Source of the DNA: Paenibacillus tarimensis
Lineage (GTDB): Bacteria; Bacillota; Bacilli; Paenibacillales; Paenibacillaceae
Direction of reading: 5' to 3'
Length of the DNA: 46,277 nucleotides
Assembly (NCBI RefSeq): GCF_021532315.1
Contig: NZ_JAKGAO010000033.1
Location: 1 to 46,277 of the forward strand
In this document: in pieces, positions 1-11,100 of the stretch
How the letters are laid out: each line of letters opens with the position of its first letter
How positions within the stretch are numbered: position 1 is the first letter of the stretch
Translations under genes and position numbers: made by a program
Notes under the pieces: model-generated
The model's database searches: none
Seen by the model: only the letters and a program-made list of their open reading frames with translations
Told to the model about the DNA's origin: nothing

Positions 1-556
1 AGCATCGCGCCCTTCGGCTTGCCCGTCGTGCCCGAGGTGTAGATAATGTACGCCAGATCGGACGGCTCATTGATGGGCTCAGGGCCGGCATACAGGCCAT
101 CAGCGTCAGCTAAACCGAACTGCTGCCCCGCATGTAGGGATACCTGGCCCGCGCCCGCTATGCCCGGCTTACCCGAAGGTACAGCCTGCTTTCTGTCCAG
201 CATGACTACCTGCCCCTTGAACGTCATCGGAATTTCACCGGAGCCATCGGTCAGCAGCCATCCCGCACCGCTGTCCTCCAGCATGAACTCCACCCGTTCC
301 TGCGGGTAAGCGGGATCGATCGGGAGATACGCCCCGCCTGCCTTCAGAACAGCCAGCAGAGCCGTAATCATGCCTGCCGAACGCTCCATCATGACAGCAA
401 CTACCGTCTCTCTGCCTACCCCTCCTGTGCGCAGACGGTGTGCCAGAGCGTTAGCCCGGCTGTTCAGCTCCCGGTAGGTCAGCCGCTGTCCTTCATGCAC
501 GAGTGCCGTCCGGTCTGCCCAGACTGCAGCCTGCTTTTCGAATAGCCCATGTAATG
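1..556 (-). other. A domain 2 of subunit F, cut by window edge
   Basis: Starts with LHGLFEKQAAV and contains the LKAGGAYLPIDP and YTSGTTGKPKG motifs before the edge. The substrate pocket is not in the window. Confidence 0.9.
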
Positions 557-3500
557 TCTTGTCACGCGGATATTTCGCAGCTGTCCGGTTCCACCCGTAC
601 AGCAGGTTATGCTCCTCACCGGCAGACAGCATAGCGATGTCCTGCAGCCGGACATCCGGATCTGCTGTTATATGCTCGAGAATCCATACATAATAACCGG
701 CGATCCGTTCCGCTGTCTCCCGCCGGAACAGCCGGGTACTGTACTCCAGACTGAAGCCAATCGAGCTATCCTGCCTGTCTTCCACCGCGCTTAAGGTCAG
801 ATCGAACTTGGCGACCGGGTGATCGAAGGCATAAGGTTCAACGGATAAGGCTCCCGGTTTGCCCTGGCCAGGACTCATGTTCTGCAGAACGAACATGGTG
901 TCGAAGAGCGCATTCCGGCTAACATCGCGCTTCAACTCAAGCTTTCCGAGCACATGCTCGAGAGGCAGCTGCTGATGCTCGAAGGCCTGCATCACATGCT
1001 CCCTTGCTTCCTGGAGGAAGCTGGCGAAGGTTTTGCCAGCCTGCGGATAGAGCCGGAAGGCCAGCGTATTAACAAACATGCCGACGACTTGCTCCAAGTC
1101 CGGATGGCTGCGGCCGGCGATTGGTGAACCAACGATAATGTCTTCCTGGCCTGACAGCCGCGCCAGCAGCACCTGATAAGCGGACAACAGTGTCATGAAC
1201 AGCGTAACGCCCTTCTCCGCGCTCAGCCGCTGAAGCCTGGCTGACAAAGCCTGATCGAGCTTGAAGGTCAGCCGGTCTCCCTCAAAGCTGTATTGAGCCG
1301 GGCGCGGCTGATCGTAAGGTAGCTCAAGGACCGGAAGCTCTCCGCTGAAGCGCTCCAGCCAGAACCGCTCTGCCTTTTGCATGGCTTCAGACTGCAGCCA
1401 CTCCTGCTCCCAGACCGCATAATCCTTGTAGTGCAGTCTTGCCGGAGCAAGCTCTTCTCCTTCATAGCAGGCTACCAGCTGGTCCAGCAGCAGTCCCATC
1501 GACATACCGTCCGTAATGATATGATGCAGATCGAGCAGCAGCACATGGCGGCTGTCCGTGATTGCCAGCAGCTCAGCCCGCATCAGCGGTGCACTCGTCA
1601 AGTCAAAGGGCCGGATGAATGCTCCAATCCGCTCCCCGATTTCATGCTCCTGTACGGGATGTGCAGCCAGTGTGAACGGCACCTCCGCATGAACCTGCTG
1701 AACCGGCACCCCATCGACCAGCGGAAAAGAGGTTCTCAGTGCTTCATGATGGGCAATCAGCCTGCGGAATGCCTCTTCTAGCCGGTCCCTCTGCAGCGAA
1801 CCGTTCAGCTCATAGACACCCGGCACATTGTAAGCCGCCTTCGCCGACTCCAGCTGCTGCAGCATCAGCATCCGCTTCTGTGCGGAGGATACCGGATAGT
1901 AATCGCGCTTGCGCGCTTCTGGTATTGGCGGCAGCTGCTCGGTGTCCCCCTGAACCAGCAGCCCTGCCATCCGTGATAAGGTCGGCGCTGCGAATACCTG
2001 CTTAAGCGGCAGCCGCACCTCCATTCGCTTCTGTATCAGCTGAACTAACCGGGTCGCCTTTAGTGAGTGGCCTCCAAGATCGAAGAAGCTGTCCTCGCGT
2101 CCCACACGGGCGACGCCCAGCACTTCCATCCAGATCGCCGCAAGCTGCTCCTCCGTTTCACCTGCCGGTGCTTCGCTGGCTGTGCCGGTTGCCGATGGTT
2201 CCGGCGGCTCAGGCAGGGCCGACTTGTCCACCTTGCCGTTTGGCGTGAGCGGCAGCTGCTCCAGCTTCACGAAGGCGCCGGGAATCATATAGTCAGGCAG
2301 CCGGTCGCTTAGCCATTCGCGCCACTGAGCCGCTGTTAGTTCCTCTTGTCCGGCATAATAGGCGCATAAGTACTTGCTGCCGGCGATATCCCTCTCATCC
2401 TGCCCAGCATGTACCTCCCGTACGACGACTACCGCTTCCTTAACCGCGGCATGCTCCAGCATGCGGATCTCGATCTCGCCGGGTTCGATCCGAAAGCCGC
2501 GTATCTTTACCTGCAAATCAATTCGTCCCAAATATTCGATCCGCCCGTCCGGCAGCCACCTGGCCAGGTCGCCGGTCCGGTACATCATCCCGCCGGGCAG
2601 GAACGGATCAGCAGTAAACCTGCTGCCAGTCAGGTCCTCCCGGTTGAGATAACCCCGACCGACTCCATCTCCGCCCACGCACAGCTCTCCGGGTACGCCG
2701 ACCGGTGCCAGCTTGCCCGCTTCGTCAACAATATAAGCGGTCGAGTTGGCAATCGGTCGGCCGATCGGTATATTCTGACTGTAGTCACGGTCCACACGGC
2801 CGCAAACCGAGAATGTCGTATTCTCAGTCGGCCCGTAGCCGTTAATGATAACGAGCCCCGGGCATTGCCGTCTAACGCGGTTAATATGGACTGGCGACAG
2901 CGCGTCACCGCCCACAAGCAGCTGCTTCATGCTGCGGAACATGTCCGGCTTCTCCTGCGACAGCTGGTTGAACAGCGGGGAAGTAAGCCACATGGTCGTG
3001 ACACCGTACTGCCGGATGGCCGTCTCCAGCTTCTCCGGGTCCAGCAGCGTGTCCTCATCCGCCAGACAGAGAGTCATCCCGTTCAGCAGCGCGCCCCATA
3101 CCTCAAAGGTACTGGCGTCAAATACAGCCGCACCGGTTTGCAGCAGCCGGTCACCCGCCCGCAGCTCGGCATAATCCGTACGGCAGACCAGCCTCACAAT
3201 ATTGCGGTGGGTGATCATGACCCCCTTGGGCTCGCCCGTTGTGCCGGATGTGTACATCATATACGCGAGCTGCTCGGCACCTGCCGGCGGGAACACCGTC
3301 CCATCCGTCATGTCCTCGGATTCTGAGGCCCCGGCAATCTCCCTTACTGACATCAGTTCCCCGTTATAGGAAAATCCTCCGCTGCCTGCATCATTGACGG
3401 CACTCACAGCATTCGCAGCGTCCATCGTATCCACAGCGTTCAGCATCAGGCGGATGCCGCTGTCCCGGACCATATACGCAATCCGCTTGGCAGGATAATT

Positions 3501-5147
3501 CGGGTCAATTGGCACATAGGCGCAGCCTGCCTTCAAGATGCCCAGCATGCCGACTACCGTCGCAGCCGAACGGTCAGCAAGCAGCCCGACCGGCTGCTCC
3601 GCAGACACTCCCCGCGCCAGAATTGCAGCCGCAGCCCGGCTGCTGGCTTCGTCAAGCTGCCGGTACGTCATTCCGCCGTCTGCCCAGCGTATGGCCTCAT
3701 CTTCGGGCCTGGCCTCTGCTTGTGCAGCAAACAGCTCAGGAATACTGCGGTCTGCGGGATAGTCACGCCGTGTGGCATTGAACTGAAGCAGAATTTGCTT
3801 CTGTTCTTCCTCTGTTGTCACAGGTATCTGCGATACCCGTATAGCGGGCTCTGCGACAACAACCTCCGCTGCCTGGCGGAAATGTCCGCCAACCCGCTCC
3901 ATGAAGGCGCGGTCGTATACCTGAGGGTTATAGCTCAGCTTGACGAACAGGGAAGCGCCTGGACCGATTGCTACTGTCAGGTCATAGCCGGACTGCTCGA
4001 ATACATCCACATCCTCAATGATAAAACCAGTATCCGACCCTTCATTTGACTCCTCAATTTGCTGTGCGATGGGGTAATTCTCAAAGGCCACAATATGGTT
4101 AAGCAGCCTGTGCTTCAGCTGACTCTCGGCCTGAATATCATACAGCGGATAATAGTGATGGCCTTCCGCAGCCGCGGAAGCGGCCTGCACCTCCTGCAGC
4201 ACGGCGGCAAACGGCTTGTCACCGCCCATAATGCGCACAGGCACAGTGTTGATGAACAAGCCAACCATCTGTTCAATGCCGGATATATCGGCCGGTCTGC
4301 CCGACACAACCGATCCGAAGACGACGTCACTCGTCCGGTTATAATACTGAAGCAGAACGCCCCACAGGGACTGGACCACCGTATTTAGCGTGACGCGCTG
4401 TGCACCCGCCAGCTCCCGCAGGCTGCTAGTCAGCTCCTCTGACAGCCGGAACGAAACCTCCTCCTGTGCTGCATTACCTTCTGCTTTTGCCCGCTCCGTC
4501 CTCGCCGGCAGTCCGGCAGGCTGCTCGTAACCGCTCAGATAGCTGCGCCAGTACTCCTTGGACTCCTCCCGGTCCTGCTTGTCCAGCCATTCCACAAACC
4601 GTCTGTATGGAACAGGCTTGTCGAGCTCTGCCGGGCGGCCCGAGGCACAAGCTTCGTACAGCTGCATCAGCTCCTTCATGATGATGCCGATGCACCAGCC
4701 GTCCATCAGAATATGATGATGGCTCCAGAGCAGCACGGAACGGCTGTCATCCAGCTTCAGCACCGAAATGCGGATTAGCAGATCGCGCGCCAGGTCAAAG
4801 CCCCGCTCCTTGTCCCTCTGCTTGAATTCCTCCAGCTTCCACTGCTTCATCTCTTCCCCGTAGCCGGACAAATCCTCCGTCTGCACACGCAGCTGCCTGT
4901 TCTTCAGCACGACCTGCTGCGGCATCTTCGTCTTCCCGTGTATGAAATTGGTCCGCAAGCTATCATGCCGCTCAATCAGCCCGTTAAAGCTTCGTTCCAG
5001 CCATACAATGTTCAGAGTACCGGACAGGTGAAAGGCGGTCTGTTCAAAATATGCCTGCGATTCCCCGTCAAGCAGCGCGTGAAACAGCATTCCCTCCTGC
5101 AGCGGCGTACACGGATAAATATGTTGAACCTCCAGCTTTGCGGACAT
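1..5147 (-). CDS. NRPS subunit F (3' end outside window): C-A(Val)-T / C-A
   Basis: The first 1715 residues of a synthetase that runs off the left edge. The start is ATG at 5147, with AGAGGTGG (5156-5163) 8 bases upstream; the N-terminus MSAKLEVQHIYPCTP is a COM acceptor placed directly before a DCL C domain. Domains: C (HHILMDG near 142), A1 (core YTSGTTGEPKG near 627), T1 (GGHS near 1028), LCL C (YPVSSAQKRML near 1082, HHIITDG near 1207), and A2, which is cut just after its core motif YTSGTTGKPKG near 1699. A1 pocket: DAFWLGGTFK (Val). A2 specificity cannot be read because the pocket segment lies outside. The DCL opening matches the D-Phe expected from subunit E. No thioesterase is visible, so elongation or release continues beyond the edge. 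Confidence 0.95.
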   Translation of the reverse strand, partial: MSAKLEVQHIYPCTPLQEGMLFHALLDGESQAYFEQTAFHLSGTLNIVWLERSFNGLIERHDSLRTNFIHGKTKMPQQVVLKNRQLRVQTEDLSGYGEEMKQWKLEEFKQRDKERGFDLARDLLIRISVLKLDDSRSVLLWSHHHILMDGWCIGIIMKELMQLYEACASGRPAELDKPVPYRRFVEWLDKQDREESKEYWRSYLSGYEQPAGLPARTERAKAEGNAAQEEVSFRLSEELTSSLRELAGAQRVTLNTVVQSLWGVLLQYYNRTSDVVFGSVVSGRPADISGIEQMVGLFINTVPVRIMGGDKPFAAVLQEVQAASAAAEGHHYYPLYDIQAESQLKHRLLNHIVAFENYPIAQQIEESNEGSDTGFIIEDVDVFEQSGYDLTVAIGPGASLFVKLSYNPQVYDRAFMERVGGHFRQAAEVVVAEPAIRVSQIPVTTEEEQKQILLQFNATRRDYPADRSIPELFAAQAEARPEDEAIRWADGGMTYRQLDEASSRAAAAILARGVSAEQPVGLLADRSAATVVGMLGILKAGCAYVPIDPNYPAKRIAYMVRDSGIRLMLNAVDTMDAANAVSAVNDAGSGGFSYNGELMSVREIAGASESEDMTDGTVFPPAGAEQLAYMMYTSGTTGEPKGVMITHRNIVRLVCRTDYAELRAGDRLLQTGAAVFDASTFEVWGALLNGMTLCLADEDTLLDPEKLETAIRQYGVTTMWLTSPLFNQLSQEKPDMFRSMKQLLVGGDALSPVHINRVRRQCPGLVIINGYGPTENTTFSVCGRVDRDYSQNIPIGRPIANSTAYIVDEAGKLAPVGVPGELCVGGDGVGRGYLNREDLTGSRFTADPFLPGGMMYRTGDLARWLPDGRIEYLGRIDLQVKIRGFRIEPGEIEIRMLEHAAVKEAVVVVREVHAGQDERDIAGSKYLCAYYAGQEELTAAQWREWLSDRLPDYMIPGAFVKLEQLPLTPNGKVDKSALPEPPEPSATGTASEAPAGETEEQLAAIWMEVLGVARVGREDSFFDLGGHSLKATRLVQLIQKRMEVRLPLKQVFAAPTLSRMAGLLVQGDTEQLPPIPEARKRDYYPVSSAQKRMLMLQQLESAKAAYNVPGVYELNGSLQRDRLEEAFRRLIAHHEALRTSFPLVDGVPVQQVHAEVPFTLAAHPVQEHEIGERIGAFIRPFDLTSAPLMRAELLAITDSRHVLLLDLHHIITDGMSMGLLLDQLVACYEGEELAPARLHYKDYAVWEQEWLQSEAMQKAERFWLERFSGELPVLELPYDQPRPAQYSFEGDRLTFKLDQALSARLQRLSAEKGVTLFMTLLSAYQVLLARLSGQEDIIVGSPIAGRSHPDLEQVVGMFVNTLAFRLYPQAGKTFASFLQEAREHVMQAFEHQQLPLEHVLGKLELKRDVSRNALFDTMFVLQNMSPGQGKPGALSVEPYAFDHPVAKFDLTLSAVEDRQDSSIGFSLEYSTRLFRRETAERIAGYYVWILEHITADPDVRLQDIAMLSAGEEHNLLYGWNRTAAKYPRDKTLHGLFEKQAAVWADRTALVHEGQRLTYRELNSRANALAHRLRTGGVGRETVVAVMMERSAGMITALLAVLKAGGAYLPIDPAYPQERVEFMLEDSGAGWLLTDGSGEIPMTFKGQVVMLDRKQAVPSGKPGIAGAGQVSLHAGQQFGLADADGLYAGPEPINEPSDLAYIIYTSGTTGKPKGAM
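2220..3752 (-). other. A domain 1 of subunit F, Val
   Basis: Pocket reads D-A-F-W-L-G-G-T-F-K, identical to the pocket of subunit D. No epimerase, so L-Val. Confidence 0.82.
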
Positions 5148-5155
5148 GCCAGCTA

Positions 5156-5163
5156 CCACCTCT
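5156..5163 (-). promoter_or_regulatory. Ribosome binding site of subunit F
   Basis: AGAGGTGG on the minus strand, 8 bases before ATG at 5147, directly after the stop of subunit E. Confidence 0.65.
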
Positions 5164-5165
5164 GC

Positions 5166-8100
5166 CTATAAATTGTTGAAAAAGTCCTCGATATCTTCCA
5201 CTTCTTCTAGCGACAGCTTCGAGTTGCCAAGATCGCTCGGCGTCAACTCCGTCTTCTCCCGGCCTGCACAGTGTTCGATAATGGCCTGCAGGCAGTTATG
5301 GAAGGAGCGGACCAGCTGCTCCATTTGCTCTGCTGAATATTCATAACGGTTGTAGCTGACTGCCGCGGCCAGCCGCCCGCCTGTAATCATCGCCGTCACA
5401 TCCAGTACGGCCGGGCGCCGGAAATCCGGACTGACCGTCGGCCCCATGGAATATGGGGAGGTCAGGATGCCTGCATCCTCCCGGGCTGCATCAAACTGCC
5501 CCAGGTAATTGAAATTAACTTCCGGCTGGAGCGACCACTTAAGCGCCGCCGTCTCTTCATGCGGTGCCAGGTACTTCAGGATGCCGTAACCCATACCTTT
5601 GCCAGGGATCTGACGCAGCTCCTCCTTCACCCGCTTAATCCGGTAAGCCAGCCGTTCACCCTCGCTCGCTGAACCAGACCCCGCTTCCATATCGAGCACT
5701 ACCGGATAGGCCGAAGTAAACCAGCCCACTGTTCTGCCGAGCGGCAGCGGCTGCCGAAGCTGTTCTCTGCCATGCCCCTCCAGCTGCAGCAAAATCCGGC
5801 TATTACCCGTCCAATCTTGAAGCGCCATCCCCAGCGCGGCCAGCAGCAGATCATTCATCTCTGTGTTGTAAGCATGATGAACCTGGTTCAAGAGACGGGA
5901 GGTCTGCTCCGCATCCAGCGTCATGACCGCCTCCTCGCTGTCCGCAATACGATTCGTCTCGGACTGCTTCCTGTAAGGGAGCGGTTTGATATCCGCCGTC
6001 TCCATCGCCGCCCAGTACATCTTCTCCCTCTGCAGCTCGCGGGAAGCGGCATATTCATGCAGCTCCGCCGACCAGGCCTTGAACGATTCGGTTTTGGCTG
6101 GGAGGCGAATCGCCCGCGCTTCCAGCGCCTGCTGGTAAGCATCCACCATATCCTCCAGCAGAATACGCCAGGATACCCCATCCACCACCAGATGGTGGAC
6201 GATGACAAGCAGATGATCGCCTTCCCCGGTCCGGAAGAGAGCAGCCTTGAAGAGCGGTCCCTCCTGCGGATTCATGCTTGCCTGGAGCATCGCCGCATGC
6301 TTCTCGATATGAGCGCCTGCGTTCTCCAGCTTTGTCATGTCATGCACATCCAGTGAATAGGCACCCGGCTCATCAACCCCTCGTATCCAGCCGGCTACCT
6401 GATCCCCTTTCCGGCGGAAGACAGCCCGCAGCGCATCATGATGCCGGACGATCTCCGCCATCGCGCGGTCAAGTGCCGCTTCATCAAAGCCATCCGGCTT
6501 TAGCAGCATGACGGACTGGTTGAAATGATGCAGCTCGTCTGCATGCTCCTCAAACAGCCATCTCTGAATCGGCGTTAATAAGAATTCACCCTCTACCGGA
6601 CCCTGGTCGACTGTATGCTCGGTTGCCCGGATGCAGCATGCTGCGTGACGGATTGTGGGATTCTGAAACAGATCACGGATACTCAGTTCTAACCCCTGCG
6701 CCTGGAGGCGGGCTGTCAGCTGAATCGCCTTAATGGAATCACCGCCGAGCTCGAAGAAGTGCGAATCCCTTCCCGCCCGGCATCCGAGCACCTCCTGCCA
6801 AACCTCCGCAAGCCTGCACTCCATCTCGGTTTGCAGATCAGCCAGCTCACCGGCAGCAGCCTCCTGCATGATGGTTTCCGGCGCCGGGAGCGCCTTGCGG
6901 TCAATCTTGTCATTAGGTGTCAGCGGCATCTGCTCCAGTGCAACCATATAGGCCGGTATCATGTAATCCGGCAGACTGCCGGCCAAGTACTGTCTGATTT
7001 CACTGACCGTTACATCAGCTGCAGCTGCATAGTACGCACACAAGTATGTGTTTCCCTGTCCGTCTGTCCGGTCTATTACCACAGCTTCCGCAAGCTGCGG
7101 CATCCTGCCGAGACATGCCTCGATCTCGCCGGGCTCCACACGGTAACCGCGGATTTTGACCTGGTGATCGATCCGTCCGATGTAGCGCAGGTTGCCGTCC
7201 GGCAGCCAGCTCGCCAGGTCGCCCGTCCGGTACAGTCTGCGCGGACCGTCAAGCTCGGCCTGGACAAACTTCTCTTCAGTGAGCTCTTGGCGGTTCAGAT
7301 AGCCCCGGACCAGTGATTCTCCAGCCACGCACAGCTCGCCCGGTATTCCGGCTGGCTGCAGCTGTCCCTGATCATCAAGGATGTATACCTCTGTATTGGC
7401 GATCGGCCGGCCGATTGGAACGGTGTTCAGCGGCGAACAGGATTTCTCATAAGGCCAGACGGTCGTACAGATGGTCGTCTCGGTCGGTCCGTAAGCATTG
7501 TAGTAGTTGACGCGTGTGCTCCACTGCTCCGCCAGCTTGGGTGAGATTGCGGAGCCCGCGGAGAAGAGCTTCTTGAGAGTCTTGATGCCTTCCGGATCAA
7601 GCTGCTGCAGATACGTTGGGGGAAGTGTTGCCACTGTGATCCGCTCGTCATTCAGATAAGCGACAAATTGGGAGGGATTCATGATGATGTCTTTCGTTGG
7701 AATGACCAGACTGGCGCCGGTCAGCAGGCTCATCGTCATTTCCCAGATGGAAGCGTCGAATGAGCTGCTGGCGAACTGGATAACCCGGTCCTCCGGTGTA
7801 ATGCCAAGCTGATCAGCAAAGAATGTCTTCAGGTTAGCGAGTCCCCGGTGCTCTGCCATAACGCCCTTAGGCCTGCCGGTGGAGCCGGATGTATAGATGA
7901 TATAAGCAAGATCGTCTGCCTGAGGCCAGTCATGGAACGCACCCTTATTCAGGCCGATGTCTGTTTCCAAAGCGGCAGGGACAGTATTCAGCAGCAGCAC
8001 CTGAGTCTCGGCTGTACCCTGCGCAGCCGTGGTGTCTTCCGCCGCACGGGCGAGTACAAGCTTCGCCCCGCTGTCGCGCAGCATATGCGCCACACGATCC

Positions 8101-11100
8101 TGCGGATACCCGGGGTCAATCGGAACGAATGCCGCGCCAGCCATCATCACGGACAGGGCGCCGATCACCGCCTCGGGACAGTGGGAGCTCATCAGCCCGA
8201 CAATGTCCCCGCGTCCGATGCCCATCTTCTTCAGCTCGGCAGCCGTGCCGGCCGCCTGTTGATAGAGCTGCCGGTAAGACCAGTTCCTGCCGCCGCCGCG
8301 CAGAGCGGTGCGGTCAGGTCCTGCCAGTACCTGCTCCAGGAACAGGTCCGGGAATGAAGCGCCGGAGGGGTATGGAATACGAGTCGCATTGCAGGTGTAC
8401 AGCAGCTGCTGCCGTTCCGGGTCAGGCAGAATATCCTGCTTGCGGACCGGCAAGTCCGGCTGCTCCGCCATCGCCCGCAGAGCTTGCGTGAAATAACCTG
8501 CCAGACGTTTCACCTGCCCGCCCGAGAACCGGGAAGGATCATATATGATATGGGCGGCGAACTGCTGGAACGTATTCAAGATGGAAAAATCGAACAGCGT
8601 GTTCGTCTTTTCCTGTCCCTGCACGGCCAGCGTCTCGTCCATTCGGCTAAAATGCTCCATCTGTTCATAGACATGGAAATCAACGTAGTTGAACACCGTG
8701 TCAAACAGCGGATTTTCGTCCTGTGACGGCTCCCCGGCCGCCTTAAGGATTTCGTAGAGCGGCAGCCGGCCGTAATGCTTCAGCTCAATCAGCTGGCGGT
8801 GAATGCCGCGGACATACTCGTTCCAGGTCACTCCGCGCTCCATGCGGACCCGGACCGGCACCGTATTCAGGAAGCAGCCAAGCAGGCGGTCCGAGTCATC
8901 GCATACCGGACGGTTGTTCTCAATCAGGCCAACGATGAAGTCGCTGTCGTAGGACAGCATGCTCATCATGCTGGCATAGGCTGCAAAGCAGTAGGTTCTA
9001 ATGCTGATGCCTTCCCGCCTTCCGCTATCCGTGAGCTTATGCAGCAGGCCGACATCCAGCGCCAGCGTGTATGTCCCCTGGTCTTCAGCAGGGTCCATAT
9101 CCGCATTCTCCGTTACCTCCGTCAGAATTGGCAGGTTTAGTCGCTTGTAGCCGTCAAGCTCCTGCTCCCAGAAGGCATGGATAGCCGGGTCTGCCTTAAG
9201 CGCCAGCTGCTCGGCCACATAGGACCGGTAATCGCTGCGGAGCGGCTCGGGCCGGAAGGCTGGCTCCTCCTTCAAACGGAAATAGGTGTTCGACAGCTCC
9301 GTCATGAACGAGGCATTGCTCCACCCGTCCAGAATGGCGTGGTGGAAAATCCAGCACATGCAAAACTGGTCAGCTGCAATCCGGAACAATTTGATCCGCC
9401 AGAGCGGCGCTTCATGCACCTGGAATGGCCGGGCAAGGTCCTCCTTCAGCACCTGCCTTACCCGCTCCTCCTGCTCTCTGCGCGGCAGAGCGGTGATGTC
9501 CGCCCATTCGATATCAGGCTGCACCTCCCGGCTGATCACCTGCATCGGACTGTCAAAGCCGCTCAAATTAAAGCTTGTCCGGAAAATGCTGTGCTTGTCC
9601 GCCATCAGCTGAACTGCCTGCACGAAGGTTTCCAGCTCAAAGCTGTCATCAGCGAAATGGTAAATGAATTGATCATGATAGACGCCTTCACCCGTGTGTA
9701 TGATCGCGTAATAGACCATTCCCCGCTCAATATCACTCATGGGATAAACATCCTCGGCATCGGCTGGCAGCAGGGCGCGAAGCTTGGGATCACCCATAAT
9801 CCGTTCCTTTAGCTCGTCCAGCTCCTGCCATGCCTGATCGATCGGGAGCAATGGCCGGGATGAGTCTGGCCCTGAGGAAGGCTCTGCCGGTTCCGCCTGT
9901 ATTGCCTCTGCTCCAAGCTCCTGCGCTGCCTTTGCTTCCAGCTGCTGCTGCAGAATTTGGCCAAGCTCGGCAGCAGATTGATGCAGGTACAGATCCTTGA
10001 TCTGCAGCTGCACACCGAACTCACGGTTAATCCGGTTAATCAGCGTAATAGCGGAGATGGAGTCTCCCCCAAGGTGGAAGAAGCTGCTTGTCACACCTGC
10101 CTTCTTGACTCCCGCCACCTCGGCCCATAGAGATGACAGCTGCTGCTCCAGCTCCGTGCGCGGCTCAACCAGCTCATCCGCCGGTACGATGCCCAGCGGG
10201 TCAGGCAGCGCTTTACGGTCGACCTTACCATTGGGCGTCATCGGAATCTCACTGATCTGGATCAGATGGGCCGGTATCATATACGACGGCAGCAATCCGG
10301 CCAGATAGTCCCGCAGTTCAGGCGAAGACAGCCTGCCTTCTGCCGTATAATAAGCACAGATATCGGACTGTCCCCGGTCCGAGCGGGTCAGCACAACCGT
10401 CTTGTTCACAGCTGGATGCTGGAGCAGCCGGTTCTCAATCTCACCAAGCTCAATCCGGTAACCGCGGATCTTGACCTGATGATCGAGCCTGCCCAAATAC
10501 TCAATATCGCCGCTTGGCAGCATTCTTGCCAAATCACCGGAGCGGTACAGCCGTTCACCAGGCAGGTACGGATTGTCTACGAACCGTTCTGAGGTGAGCT
10601 CCGGCCGGTTCAGATAGCCCCTAGCAACGCCCAGTCCCCCTATGCACAGCTCGCCGGCAATGCCCGAAGGCAGAAGGTTTAGGCCGCTGTCCATAATATA
10701 AGCCGTTAACGTTGGAATCGGCCTTCCGATATTGCTGCGGGCCGATGCCAGCTCCGCAGCCGTCAGCTCCTTGAAGGTGACATGGACAGTCGTCTCGGTG
10801 ATGCCGTACATATTGATCAGGCGTGTCTCCGGGTAGATGTCCTGCCATGGCCGCAGCAGCTGCGGGTTTAACGCTTCCCCGCCGAATACAACATACCGCA
10901 GCTTTAGCGCGGGCCTGTAGCCTGCCCCGGCACCCGCCGCGTCTACCAGCCTATAAAAGGCGGACGGAGTCTGGTTGAGTACAGTCACGCCTTCACGCTC
11001 CAGCAGCCTCAGGAATTCGGCCGGGTCCTTGGCCTCTTCCTTGTCCACAATCAGAAGCTGTCCTCCATAAAGCAAGGCTCCGTACATTTCCCATACGGAA

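Noticed and set aside
8400-9755. Dual epimerase/condensation domain after the Thr carriers
   Set aside because: No additional HH motif is visible near the N-terminus, and the opening differs from dual E/C domains. The dehydrating type is a better, though unproven, fit.
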